Origin: Epiperipatus broadwayi
Lineage: Eukaryota; Onychophora; Udeonychophora; Euonychophora; Peripatidae
Length of the DNA stretch: 64,000 bases
Direction: 5' to 3'
Assembly: GCA_028023455.1 (NCBI GenBank)
Contig: JAQFVV010006621.1
Span: 497,452 to 561,451 of the forward strand
A program made the position numbers and the translations under genes. This document shows, piece by piece, positions 23,601 through 36,002 of this stretch (its first letter is position 1; every line of letters begins with the position of its first letter). A model generated the notes under the pieces. That model saw only the letters and a program-made list of their open reading frames with translations, searched no databases and had not been told where the DNA came from.

Positions 23601-25114
23601 ATGGCGATTGCTCAACCTATTAATCTGGTGGGTGGTCCATCGCAGGGCATGAGAAAGTCATATGCTTCTATAGCAAAAAAAGCCCAAGATTACATAAGCC
23701 CAGCAAAAAACCCTAGGTTCAGGAAAACAACAGCAGATGATTTGGAAAACCTGAATCTTATGGATCAAAATAAAAATGATTTCTCCCCCCCCCATCATAT
23801 TGAATGGACTGATGAAATGCTGGAACAAATTGGAGAGAAATACAACAAAACAATATCTTGAGCACTTTTCCTGACGTTTAAACATTTCTTCACCAATAAA
23901 TCAATAGTACTCACTGTAACAGATAGTCTTTGCACACTATACAGTTTCCCCAAATCCCTTCTAATAGAAACACTGCATGAAAATAATATGCTTGGATCAG
24001 TACAATACATAGGCGACCATCCAAATAGCAGATATGTGGTGGTCCAGTTTTATGAAAATGCACAAAGAGAACAATTTAGAGATTGAATTAAGACACTAAG
24101 TAATTTTGCACTAATGACAGTCGATGAGAATAAGTATAAAAATATCTCCGGAATTTTAAAAAATACATATTTTGGCTACAACATGAAAGATTTCCAAAAA
24201 ATGAAGACTCCTTTCGGAAAAGTCGTTTTCTTCCAGCAAAAATACATTAAAGAAGCAGCAATTCCCGTACTAACAAATAGCTTTGAATTCAAAATTAAAT
24301 TGAATAAACAAGTAGACCCGGAGAATATCCCCACACACATAACCAATGAAGAAGCTACACTATATATTTATGTCAGAGGGCTTAAGCCAGGTTGCTTCTA
24401 TTGTGGAAGAAGAGGACATATTGCAACGAAATGCAATGAACAAACGCAGCAAAATAAAAACAACAATACATCAAAAAACTCAGGAAATGTTACAGAAAGC
24501 GAAGACACAAATAATCAACTAGATGAGTTAAACTACCCTACACTACAAAGCACCCAGCAAAACAACATATCTAATAGAAATGAAAGAATTAGCAATCCAG
24601 TAAACACTATAACAAGAGAAACTGAAACAAATAAGGAAAATCAAAGCAGTGAAAACCCACCCAATTTAAATAGAATGGAGGGAAAAAAACGAGAACCTAC
24701 CAAAAGAGCTTAAAGGGAAAACGAATGAAATTGATGAGCAATCAGAAAGCATAATAACAAATAAAATGACCACAGAAATCATGGATAAAATAACACAGTA
24801 CTATCTATCCAATGCTAGAAAGCACATCAATTGAAAGCAGGAAGAAAACACATAAAACAAAAAAAAAAACAAGAGAAAGTAAGAAAATTAAAATGAATGA
24901 GGAAGAAGATAATCAGATTAATTTAACAGAAGAAACCACAGTAGAAGAGATGGAAGTAGAACTAACCACACCAGAAGGAAAAAAATTAAAAAAACACCAC
25001 ACTATAGCACACGTATACAAACACAAACAAAATCACCACAGGAAAAAAACATGCAAACAAAAACGGCAGAATAAACCATGGTCCAATTTAAATTTCCCTC
25101 GCAATATAAGTTAA
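23601..25114 (+). pseudogene. LINE ORF1 (Gag-like RNA-binding protein with CCHC knuckle)
   Basis: ORF1 proteins coat LINE RNA and act as chaperones in the ribonucleoprotein. The start MAIAQPINLVGG at 23601 runs 86 codons, then the frame shifts near 23860 and continues (SIVLTVTDSLCTLYSFPKSL, then a stop at 24086) into a clean 199-codon frame from 24114. A CCHC knuckle, CFYCGRRGHIATKC, is at 24393-24434 with the exact C-x2-C-x4-H-x4-C spacing. The tail is Asn/Gln/Glu/Lys rich, low in complexity, and continues past a stop and frameshift to about 25114 (the 100-codon frame from 24812). The end lies just before the ORF2 start at 25120. No RRM domain could be defined by eye. Confidence 0.75.
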
Positions 25115-25119
25115 ACTTG

Positions 25120-28100
25120 ATGAAAATTAAGATAGATGCAATAAATGTTCAGGGATTAAACTCGAAGAAAAAAATACAAGAAATCAATCACTGGATACAG
25201 CAACTCCAACCTACCATATTAGAACTCATAGAAACGAAAATCTGTAACGGATAGCAGATTAATCCAGCACAACTTATGAGTAAAATGGGTTTCTGTGCAT
25301 GCTCTAGAGACACACTAACGCCCTCAGGTGGAACAGGATTATTTATTAGCCAAAGACACAATGTTTAAAATAATATACATAGACGCGAATCTATTAATAA
25401 CTACATTCAATAATAAAAACTTTTCAATAAATATTATCACCAGGGTCAATTGCAATTAACAGAATAATAACAACAATTAACTCAATCCTCTCAAACAATC
25501 CCTACCCAACTATTTTTATGGGAGATTTCAACATAAGTTATAAGAAATTTATTACGAAATGGATACACTAATTAACATTTCCACTCGTGAGTGGAGAAGA
25601 TTTTCTACCACCTAACTCTATATCCTTTTATAACAATAGACACAGAACTTTAATAAATCTAATGTTTTATTCCCCAATGCCGCATCATTCAATAAGAAAT
25701 ATCACTTTTCCCAACCCCTTTTTCAGACCATGCAGTGCAGATAATAACGCTAAACATAAACACACACCGCAGTGCAATAATTAATTTGCAAAAAACGATC
25801 AGGATCCTACTACCAGACAATACTACAGAGTCACTTTTTTCAGAAATTTATATAATGATAAATAAAATAAATCAGCTTGAATTAGACCCGATATCCAGAT
25901 ACATAGCTTACACTAACATGCTTTCATTTAATATAAACCATATCACACAAAAATCAATTCCTCCCTCCAGGCTAATTATATTAGCAGATAAAATATACAA
26001 AAGAATCAGTCTGTTTAAACTGGTTCAACATAATCAAACAAACATAATTAAACTCACCCAGCTTTATAAACAGACTTGCAATAAATTAAAACAATATCTA
26101 AGCAAAAAAAAGAAAAAAATTTGCTTAGCACAGCCGCACACATGGACACGCAGATATATTGGGTGGGCTTTGGGGTACCCATCCATAAATAAAGTTCCCA
26201 TGGTGCTGGAATCGGAAAATAAGATTACAGTAGGATTTAACATGATTGCACCTATATATAACTATTTCAAAACAAAGCTAACTAAGCATGCACAATTCAC
26301 ACCCAAAGAAGATTATTTTGGAACAACTGAAGGTGAGATGCCATTTAAAATCGAAGATTTTAAGGTAGTGTTAGAATCAATCCCACCCACATGTCATCCA
26401 GGACCTCCAGGCATTCCACGGTTTGTACTTGCACATCTTAGCCAAATTACAAATACATACCTGTGTCAATTGGCAAATCAAATATTACAAAAAATTTATA
26501 GCATACAGGGATTATACAACATATCAATGGTACCATTTATAAAAAAAACAATAACCTATTACCAAGATCACCAACTTAAGACCCATCTCAATGGATCCTT
26601 TAGGAATTAAACTGCTAGAAAAAGTAATAAAGGTGAAAATTGAACCATTTATACTGACAAAAATATCACAACATCAGTATGCAAAGAAAGGCTCATCCAC
26701 AGGTCAGGCAGCACTAACCTTTAAAACTATAATTAACTCTGTAATTAAGAAGAAGAAATATGCTCCAATTACAGTACAACTAGATTTTGAAAGTGCTTTT
26801 GACTCTGTACCAATAAAAATCTTACTAAACCAACTAAAGAAAACACAAATACCACAATCAATATTATATGCAATAGCCAACCTACTTTTAAACAGAGAAG
26901 TACATATCACACTTAACAGAAGAATGTCATCATCATTCTATCCCACTCAATCAATACCACAAGGGTCACCACTAAGTACACTACTGTTCACCTTCTATAT
27001 AAACCACTTATTGGAAGAAATTGGAAAAAAATACAGGGAGTGTTAATACCAAGTACAAAAAGATACATTCCTTGTATAGCTTATATGGATGATATCATAA
27101 TATTCTTAACATCAAAAAAGCAACTACAAGCACTACAAAACATCATAGAAGAATATACTAAAAAATCAAACTTAAAATCAATATCAATAAGTCAGCTGCT
27201 TGGACAATTTTTACAGGGATAGTAAAAAACAAATTTATCAAGAAAAGCTCAGCAGTTTTCTAGGTTTTCCATTTTATCTTGGAATGAATCAAATGAGAAC
27301 AACAATACAAAACAAACTCAAAGTGGATGCAGAAAGAATCACAGAACCATTATCCAGATTATATCTATCAATATATGCAAAAATATCATTATTCAATCAA
27401 CTCATAATGTCAAAAATAAGCTACTATTTACCAATAATCAGTTTCACAAAACCATTTATAGCCTCAATTAATTCATTTTGTAGCAAACTACTATGGAACA
27501 GGAAAGTAGTTGCCATTTCAATAAAGCAACTTAACCAACCAACAAAATGAAATGGTCTGGGACTTCACTCAATATCAGGGTTTCAGACACAAAAAACAAT
27601 AAATCTGCTAATAGCCATAGTCAACAGATTTCCAGATTTTGAGCCAATATTGGAGATCACATCTACAGATCATCCACCACCTACAAACAATTATATCTTT
27701 ATGTTGCTTGAAAGCATTGAGAGCATCAAAAACAAAGTAACACTGAAAAGTCCAATAAATATACATATTGGCAAATACATGGCTTCCTAACACAAAAACA
27801 ATCTGAGAATAACCAAATATCTGTATTGGAAATTGATAACAGCCAATTACTTAATAAAAATTTGGAAATGATACCTGGAATCAAAATTTTACGATTTCAT
27901 AATTAAAGTCAATTTGAAAGCACTACCTACAAGTCATTTTATTAGATACAGAAGATTCTATATAAATATAGATCCCTTGTGTATGCTGTGTCACAGGGAT
28001 GAGGAAACACAGGACCATTTAATACATAATTGTTCAGGACTTGAAAAAGTAAGACAGATGATGGTTGGTGGATATAGGAAAAATAGAACGACAATAAATG

Positions 28101-28333
28101 AGATTCTACAAACATTCAAAAGTAATAGAATACCCACCATAAGGGCAGCCACTTTCAGTCTATATGCATTCTGGTGTACCAGATGTACTTTTACACTGGG
28201 CAACAACACAAGAAGGCACCCTAACACCTATAGGAACAAATTTCAAAAAATAAAAGAAAGAGACAGCATTATTGCACTACCTGATATCTTTGCAGCAATG
28301 TGGTCTCTTTTTAAAATTCAGGCCACTTTATAA
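25120..28333 (+). pseudogene. LINE ORF2 (endonuclease-reverse transcriptase), frameshifted
   Basis: ORF2 nicks the target and copies the RNA there. From ATG 25120 the endonuclease reads INVQGLNSKKK, then LELIETK, GGTGLFI, MGDFN (25518-25532) and FSDHA (about 25721-25735), all expected apurinic-endonuclease motifs. The reverse transcriptase follows, with CHPGPPGIP near 26395, a D-F-E-S-A-F-D-S block near 26785, IPQGSPLS near 26956 and the catalytic AYMDD at 27079-27093. The C-terminal motif C-x2-C-x8-H-x4-C is at 27980-28033, and the frame ends at 28333. The length of about 1,070 codons is normal or slightly short for the family. At least five frame changes or stops interrupt it (near 25253, 25365-25500, 26575, 27045, 27220, 27550). 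Confidence 0.85.
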
Positions 28334-28648
28334 TAAAGGATATAATAGAAAAGGACAAAGGCAAACATGAAATTCAGTGTTGCAAGAACATGAAAAAATT
28401 ACTGAAACCATGATCATTGATTTATATTGTACATAAACTTGGACAATAAATATTTCATAAAGTGTGAAAAAATCAAAAACATTGTAAAAGCCACTATCTA
28501 AGTTCTAAAAAGTCAATTTTTAAGTGCAAAGAGACTCTAATGAAATATACAGACTGTAATGTAATAACTGTGTAAACCTATGTATAACACTATGTATAAT
28601 CAACAACCAATGTAACCACTTATTTTTGAATAAAGTTACCTTTAAAAC
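28334..28648 (+). other. 3' UTR of LINE copy A
   Basis: Non-coding sequence between the ORF2 stop and the TAA array. It contains two aataaa-type signals (near 28445 and 28629), the second 20 bases before the array, as expected for the element's own polyadenylation region. Confidence 0.6.
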
Positions 28649-28811
<163 letters not shown>

Positions 28812-29880
28812 GATATTCGAATTTACATAAACAAAAATTCAAATATTACTTATATAGAATCTTTGTAAAAGTTAGCAAACGATTTTTTCTCTATATTTAT
28901 TATTGACAGTAAGACATTTTTTTATTAATAATAAAAGTAGAATCGTTATTATAGCATTGTTTTTATCTACCGTTTTGCAGGATTAAAACAATATATTTAT
29001 TTATTAAATGTCTTAATAAACATTAAACGTATTTATCTTGCTGCTTCAATGCTATTTATTTTATTATTATTATTCATATTATTTTGCATTGTAATATTAT
29101 TTTATATAGTTTAATTAAAAATTAGAATGATCTAACTATTTAAATAATAAAACTATTTTCAATATTATCTTAATTAATTGTAATATATATGAAAACAATC
29201 TTGCAATTTATATTGACATTAAAATCAAAAAATTAAATAATTTACTATTTAAAATTAAATATTAAAAAATATAAGAAAGGTAAAATATATATAAATAGCT
29301 TAATTAATGAAACTATCTGATAATATAGTTAATTAAAATTTTTAAGTTAATGTTCAGTTTATATTTTTATACTATCGCCATTTTCTTCATTCTATAGATT
29401 CACTACATAATATTAAACAATTTTCAAGTTTAACTTCTTATTCATCACAAGTAGATTTTTTTAAAATAAATCTAAATTCATTTGCGTTTCAGTTTAGATT
29501 TCAATTGTCTTTTTATTATCATAATTTTTAGCAGATGTACTCCAATATTGCTGATTCATAGTCTCTCCCTTAATGTTTAAGTAAATCTTTTTAGTTCTGA
29601 CATATACGTCTAATCCAATTTTGAGTTTTTATTGAGTAGCCATTGTCGATTCTTAAGATATATATAGTTTAGCATTATTAAATTTTTTATATATTTTTCA
29701 GTAATGACAAAGATAAAAGTTTGTTCTGTCATTTATTTTTTTCTGGATGTTCATTTTTTCATTCTTCCAAATGCAATTAGGTGTTTTTACATTGTTATTT
29801 AGTTATATATCCAAAATTTATATCCATTGATAAATACTGATTACAAACATTTATTTAATTCTTTTTTTTTTCAGGCATAT
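28812..29880. other. AT-rich non-coding stretch
   Basis: No frame, RNA or repeat recognised. It ends with ttctttttttttcag just before the Penelope-like fragment, which resembles a splice acceptor but may be chance. Confidence 0.5.
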
Positions 29881-30360
29881 AGATTTATTTCATACTATTA
29901 TGAAAAAGCCTTATTTCAAGTCCAAAATGGACAAAATAGGAACAAAATATGATAAATCAGCTATTATAATTTGTGGTCCATATGTAAAAGGAACTACAGA
30001 CAGTATTGGATGTATATTAAAAAACTATAATATAGATATAACATTTTTTACTCCTAAAAAGATCAGCAATATAATAACCAAGCCTAAGGATTCAATCCTT
30101 CTTGAATCTCCTGGAGTTTATCAAATCTCATGTGAAAATTGTAAAGCTTCTTACATAGATATGAGTAATCATTGCATCAGTGTTAGGAGAGATGAGCATG
30201 CTAATGCAGTTAAACAACACTCACCATCAGCAGCACTCTCATTCCATACTATAATTCAAGTCATAAAATTGATTTTTCTAGCCATTGAGATACTTAAAAA
30301 GCCAGATTGTATCAATAAGTGAGACGATACTTGCAAACTTCCTCCTATTTGGAAAGATTT
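29881..30360 (+). pseudogene. Penelope-like element, C-terminal GIY-YIG endonuclease fragment
   Basis: Penelope-like retroelements carry a GIY-YIG nuclease after the reverse transcriptase. The frame reads YVKGTTDSIG, then FFTPKKISNII, then the nuclease start SPGVYQISCENC and ASYIDMSNHCISVRRDEH, then IEILKKP, followed after the stop at 30320 by PIWKDFF. This is the usual order: linker, GVYxIxC, YIG-x-T, R-x3-R-x2-EH, and a final W block. The Gly of the YIG motif is Asp here, so the nuclease is probably inactive. The reverse transcriptase is absent, so this is a 5'-truncated or partly deleted copy. The 140-codon frame 29900-30322 covers most of it. Confidence 0.8.
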
Positions 30361-30556
30361 TTTTAAACAAACATTCTTAATTAACGTTTTTGCTATTGGT
30401 GAACCTTTAACATTTTTTTTCAAATCAGTGATTGTAGCACCTCTACAATTATCTTTCTACTTTTTATCACCCAGTGGATGACTTGTGTGATCAAGTCAAA
30501 ATGTTGGTATGTTCAATATTTACATTTTTTAGCATGAATGAACCCGCAAAATATGT

Positions 30557-30558
<2 letters not shown>
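30361..30558. other. Flank of the Penelope-like fragment
   Basis: AT-rich. It may still belong to the 3' part of the Penelope-like element, but no motif supports this. Confidence 0.3.

Positions 30559-30638
<80 letters not shown>
30559..30638. repeat. Double (TA)n microsatellite
   Basis: Two (TA)n runs separated by tct at about 30597. Confidence 0.95.
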
Positions 30639-30641
<3 letters not shown>

Positions 30642-31776
30642 ATAAGCATTTAATTATGCCCAGATTAATAAAGTTATGAATTGAGATGTTGAAGTGCAGG
30701 ATATAATAGAAGCCTTTTTTATAAATAATAAGCACAAATAGTTGGTGCTCACAATATAATAAAGAAGTATGATTCAATGTAAATGAAACAAATAAATATC
30801 TATATAGTATTGCGGAGAAAGAATTCTTATGAGATTTTGTGTTATTGTATTATTGATCCATCCAGCCTTGAGAAGCACATCTATAGTATTAAATTAGCAA
30901 TTCAACAAGTTATTATCAACTTATCATTTTTTTATTTATTAAAGTTTTATATATGATAACTAGTGAATGACTTCTATGAAAACATAAATTCTAATCTTTG
31001 CCAATTGTTGGCAAACATTTTTCATTTAACTTGAACTAAAATGGAAACTTGAAAAGTAAAACCAATTTTATGTGTTCACATATATTTATTGCTGTTCGAT
31101 AAGGGAGTTAACCACAATTTAAAATAAAGCATATATGATTTGTTTTATAAGAAATGATTTGGTGTTTTTATTTAAAATTTACTAATATTTTTATTTTCTC
31201 ATTTCAGTGCAGAAGTCATTAGTTAATTTGGTAAATTTACAATCAACTAAATGATAATATTGTGTTTTGGTCTAATTATTCATTTAAGTCACCATTAATT
31301 GGAATAGTAAGTCATATAATCTTTGTTTATAAATATAGGTTGAATTCAACAAAATTCCTTTTGCTTCCAATTTATATTTTAGTAAATAATCAAATCATCA
31401 ATCAAATTAACCCTGAGAATAAAGCATTTAAGATGTCTTTACCATTGTTCTTTAATATCTAGGTTTATTTTATATATAGCTAGCCAAGGAAATGATTTGG
31501 ATAATAGTTAAACCTTATTCATTCATACATAATATATTTTATATTGCATGGAAGTAATCTATCAACAATTGCCTACTCAAATTGGTAAGTTATTCAAATA
31601 AAAGATTAGCATCACAACCTAGTTTTTTGCACTTTAAATTTATTTATTGAGTTAGTGTATATTTTGTCATACATATATTTTTTTAAAAAATAAATCAAAA
31701 CCTGAGATTCATTTTAATGGAAATAAATTGTCCATTCCAATAAGCTCCCAACCTTTAGATGATTAGACATTCCATT
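30639..31776. other. AT-rich non-coding stretch
   Basis: Short frames only (such as 31262-31462), with chance-like composition. No repeats recognised. Confidence 0.5.
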
Positions 31777-32031
31777 ACAATCCAAATTACCACAAATCCA
31801 CAACTCAGCCAGATTAATCAAAAAATAAACTCCAAATCACAACTAATAGTTTCACTGGTACAAGCAGACTTCTAAAGTGTTATTTTATAGTTTTTTACAT
31901 TCGAGATCTCTGCTTGCAGCAGTGAAACCATTGGTTGTGATTTAGCATTTGTTTTGTTTTTGTTTTTGTTTTTTTTGTTGTTTTTTTTTTGCTAATCTGT
32001 TTGAGATGTGGATTTGTGGTAATTTTGATTA
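31777..32031. mobile_element. Foldback element (long inverted repeat)
   Basis: The left arm contains attaccacaaatccaca, agattaatcaaaaaat, aatcacaactaatagtttca and acaagcagact. The right arm contains the complements in reverse order: agtctgc-like ctctgcttgcagc, gaaaccattggttgtgattt, a T-rich block, gctaatctgttt and tgtggatttgtggtaatttt. The arms are about 100-120 bp around a short centre near 31885. There is no coding capacity. It is likely a MITE or foldback element; no target duplication was identified. Confidence 0.7.
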
Positions 32032-32342
32032 TTTATTCCCATGTTTAACGTTATGTTTTTAATGTTTATATATATTACTAACAAAAATATTACCTTAATT
32101 TCAGCAGCACTTCTTTGTGAAACAAACATTTGTTCTGAATAAAGTGGCACATATAAAAAGTCATCCTCTTACCTGTAAGCCTCATAGTTTTTATGTATAT
32201 TAAAATTCAAACTTATGTAATGTAAAAGCATGCTAAATCAGCAAATATCATAATTACTATTAAATAAATATATTTTTATTTACAAGTACAAAGAAAAACA
32301 TACAATAGTCACTTTAAACTTTGAAAATTTTGAAATACGAGT
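32032..32342. other. Non-coding stretch
   Basis: Contains taatttcagcagcact (near 32097), which recurs inverted at 32459-32475 inside the next foldback element, so the two may be parts of one larger composite inverted repeat. Confidence 0.4.
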
Positions 32343-32553
32343 ATATAAGAAGTAGAATTAATTGAATATTTCTAGTTGAAATTCAAATATAAAATAACTA
32401 ACACAACTTTGAGACTTACAAATAAATGGTTATTTTTACCCATGTCACTCTATCCAGAGTGCTGCTGAAATTAAGAAAAAATGTAAAGTGTCAGTAATAT
32501 TTTATATTTGAATTTCAACTAATGATATGCAATTGATTCTACTTCTTATATGT
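32343..32553. mobile_element. Foldback element with ~53-bp arms
   Basis: The left arm starts atataagaagtagaatt and ends gttgaaattcaaatataaaat. The right arm is its reverse complement (attttatatttgaatttcaa ... gattctacttcttatat) with a few mismatches. The ~100-bp centre includes gtgctgctgaaattaag. No open frame. Confidence 0.7.
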
Positions 32554-33168
32554 ATATATCAAAGTTTTTTAGTTTTTATCAATATTCATTTTTTATCCAA
32601 CCATTCCATATCACAGTTATCCATTAGTGCAGGAACTCAGACTATACTTTTTTATTATTATTATTATTTATATATAAGCTTTATTCATTAGGTGATCTAA
32701 AAATATTAACATCTGAATATTTATGCCTGTGCTGCTATCATTTTATTTTTCTATTATATCACTTTCTTATAAAGAGATCAAAAAGTTAAAAATATATTAC
32801 CATTAAAATTATTAGACCAACTTTAACTTGAAACACTATTATAAAATTATAGTTCATAAAAAAAAATATGTAGATTAAATGTATAATAGGAAATAGTTTT
32901 TATAAAATGTTTATAGGAGTAATTTACACACTAAGTATAAAACAATTTCAATTTTGTCAGATAAAAGTTTTAACTTTGAAGAGAAATAAAATATAAAAAT
33001 ATTTTGGGAAAAGTTGAAGCGGAATAATTAATGTGATAAAAATAAATTATCATAATATTTAAAATTTACATAAATTTAAAATTTTATATTATATATTAAC
33101 AATTTATACAAAAGAAATTAAACAAAAATGAGAATAAAAAATAAGAAGGGTAACATTTATAAAATTAT
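32554..33168. other. AT-rich non-coding stretch
   Basis: Nothing recognised. A short (TTA)n run is at about 32650-32668. Confidence 0.5.
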
Positions 33169-33185
33169 TAAAAATGTATAAATAT
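33169..33185. repeat. Target-site duplication, left copy
   Basis: taaaaatgtataaatat, identical to 35088-35104. Confidence 0.85.
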
Positions 33186-35087
33186 CGCGAATCTCTTACT
33201 CAACCGAGAGATACCCCTCCCACACAGCGCCAGAAACACAACAGCGTTTACTCCCACACAATCAATTTCACAAGGATTCCCACTCAGTGCACTGCTGTGT
33301 ATTCTATATATAAATCCACTCTTAAAACAGACTGAAAATGAATTACCAGAAATATTAATACTACGAACTGCCCACCGCATTCCATTTATTGCACACATGG
33401 ATGACATGACATAACATCGCGTAAAGAAATGCCAGTATTAGAAAGAATACTACAAAATTACACAGACACACACAAACTACAATTCAACCTAAGTAAAACA
33501 TCAGCATGGTTCATCGATACTAATAAACCCTACACACAGTTATATTGCGAAAAACCTACTCCATTTTATGGATTTCCATTTTACCTAGAAGTGCATGGAA
33601 TGAGAGAAACACTTCAAAATAAGCTCAAACAGAAAGCAACAAACATAGCCACATCTTTATCAAATGCATCCTTATCTCTATATTTAAAAGTGAACTTATT
33701 TAACATACTCATAACAAGAATTGCATATTATTTACCTATTGTCAACTTTACAGAAAACTTTATAGTAGCCATATCATCACTCTGTAGCAAACTGCTATGA
33801 GGTAGGAAAACTGACCATTTTAATCAAACAACTCAATCAACCAATTATATGGAATGGTCTGGGACTACACACAATACATGTGTTCCACACACAAAAAGCA
33901 ATACATATACTGTCAAAGATCACTGCACAGTTTCAGCAGCTATAAAGCCTTCTCAACATAATCCCTACATGTCATCCACCCCCACATTTGGATCTAGTAT
34001 CATTAGCACACTCAGCACAAATGAATATCAGAATTACAACCCCCACATTTGATAGCAAATACACATACTGACATACATACAAATTGATCAACCCAGCCAC
34101 AAACAACTAAGTGTTAAACCAATTCTGGGAATGAACAACAAGCAATTCCTTAAAGACTTCAGAAAATGGTCAATGGAACCAAAGTTTTTCAATTTCTTGA
34201 TCAAGCTAAATCTATTTACATTATTGACATCCTATTTTTTATGACACTATCATCTTTGTAGATCAATAGACCCATTCTGCAACCTATGCCATGCTGCTGA
34301 AGAAACACAACAACACACATTTTACAATTGTACGGTGCTAAATACTACACAAAACAATATGCTAAATCAATATAGAACAAGACAAACTGTACAAAAGCTA
34401 ACAGATTTTACACACAAGAAGACAACCCCTACTGCACAAACAGCAATCTTTGGACTTTATGCATTTTAGAGTACACGATGTACATTCCACTGGAAAATAC
34501 AGCATCTGGCAACATTTTACAACAAGCTACAACAAATAAGGAACAGAGTTATATGGATTGCACATCCAGATATCTATGCAGCCACATGGTCACTACTAAA
34601 ATTACAAGTTAATTTAAAAGAGCATGCAAAATTAGTCATTATATAAGCCTAGCTTATTCAAACAAAACCAACAATGAACAAGAAACTAAAAGGACACTAT
34701 AAAATATGAATTCTCACACAAATGAATTAATGAATAAAACTGTTTACCAATGAACAAATACAATAATAGAATATTAATGAGATATGGAAGGAGGGACACT
34801 GATTAACAACAAGATCAGAAATAAATAGTAAAATTACACAATGATAGCAATAACAAAAATTTCATAATGTGAAAAAAATCTACCATGGAAACCCAGGGTT
34901 TCTAAAGTATTGTAATTGAATAGGTTAACTGATATAGACCCCTATTCAACACATTCATAACTATGTAATTAGCAATGAAAATCTCAATCAAAGTAAATCT
35001 GTAAAAATCATCAAACCACTGTAGCTAAAGCATAAGTATGTAAATATCATGCAACCTTTGTTGACAATAAAATATATTATTGAAACA
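33186..35087 (+). mobile_element. 5'-truncated L1/Tx1-like LINE (copy C)
   Basis: The insertion starts inside the reverse transcriptase (ANLLLNRE at 33187) and continues with SISQGFPLSALL, then HMDD (the Y of YMDD is His) near 33400. After frameshifts it reads YGFPFYLEVHGMRETLQNKL and LFNILITRIAYYLPI (frame 33429-33800), then the C-terminal motif CNLCHAAEETQQHTFYNC near 34278, and finally AATWSLLKLQ. The 3' UTR ends caataaaatatattattgaa. All blocks match copy A, but with many substitutions, so this is a separate subfamily. Perfect 17-bp target duplications flank it, proving integration by target-primed reverse transcription into ordinary AT-rich DNA, not into a TAA array. Confidence 0.85.
33187..34645 (+). 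pseudogene. LINE ORF2 C-terminal half, frameshifted (copy C)
   Basis: Decayed reading frame from mid reverse transcriptase to the C-terminus. The longest open part is 123 codons at 33429-33800. Stops or frame changes fall near 33410, 33800, 33900-34050, 34245 and 34470. The zinc-finger-like motif keeps all four metal ligands in the same spacing as copies A and B, as would be expected if the motif mattered while the family was active. Confidence 0.8.
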
Positions 35088-35104
35088 TAAAAATGTATAA
35101 ATAT
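35088..35104. repeat. Target-site duplication, right copy
   Basis: taaaaatgtataaatat, identical to 33169-33185. Confidence 0.85.
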
Positions 35105-36002
35105 ATATAATTACTAGGTTCATTAATATATTTGTATTTTGCATTCTGTAAAATCTACGATGTAAAATAATATAAGTAATTTAATTATAATTACTTACAT
35201 ATGTATAAATGTATACTAATTGTATAATCATATATATTCCAACATTGTAACTCTAATCAAGATTATTGTTCAATCGAAGCTAAAAAGAAATATCAAGAAA
35301 TAAATTTTATTGGATTACATTGTAAAAAGTGATTAACATATAATTGGTATTATATAGTGTGACGACCACGTAAAGTCGACACACATATATATTTATTAAT
35401 AAAATTAGAAAGTAATAAAGGTGAAATAAATTAGCTAATAAATTTTTTTTAAAAAAAGAAAGGAAGGAAAAGAAAAATTGAAATTCTAATGTCAAAATTA
35501 CTTTGGATTGTGTAATAGTAAGAGAAGGGGAGGGGGGGCTGCATAAATAAAGAAATGTGTCTCTTTCTCTCTTGTAAGTCAAATGCTAGAAAGTTATTTG
35601 TTTATTGTGGGAGAGGGGAAAAGGAAGCATAAAGAAATGCATGTCCTCTCTCTCATTAAAAAAAAATATATATTATAACAAATTAAAATAAATGTAAAAC
35701 ATAAATGTGAAAAAAATGAGTGAATTGTAAACTTTAAATAAAATAAATGTGATATGTGATATATAAAAAAAGAAACAATATGGCCGTAGGTGTGAAAGTC
35801 TGTTGGACAAATTAAATTCCACGGACAAAGAAATGTTATCAACGGAAGATCTTTGCCTGATCTGTTAAATTAATTGGGACTTACATTCCGGTCACTAATT
35901 AAATAAAGAAACATAATGATAAAAATTGGTTGGAAATCTATGTCTTAACTAAAAAATTTTAAAAACAATGAACAAAAGAATGAGATTAAGAAAATTACAA
36001 TT
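35105..36002. other. Non-coding stretch with repeated agatctttgcctga word
   Basis: Mostly AT-rich. tgtgacgaccacgtaaagtc at 35358 and the word agatctttgcctgatctg at 35847, which recurs as agatctttgcctgacctg at 36132, suggest remnants of a repeated element. Frames on the minus strand (35307-35582, 35594-35842) have chance-like composition. Confidence 0.4.

Larger units (their letters stand above)
23209..28648 (+). mobile_element. L1/Tx1-like non-LTR retrotransposon, near full length, decayed (copy A)
   Basis: About 5.4 kb between two (TAA)n arrays. The order is 5' UTR (23209-23600), ORF1 with a CCHC zinc knuckle, ORF2 with an apurinic-type endonuclease, reverse transcriptase and a C-terminal zinc-finger-like motif, and a 3' UTR ending gaataaagttacctttaaaac. 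This is the standard order for L1 and Tx1 clades. Both ORFs contain several frameshifts and stops, so the copy is dead. No target duplication can be read because both flanks are the same microsatellite. Confidence 0.85.

Noticed and set aside
29900-30322. Homing endonuclease
   Set aside because: The GIY-YIG domain is preceded by the linker typical of Penelope-like elements and followed by their C-terminal block, so a retroelement origin is better supported.
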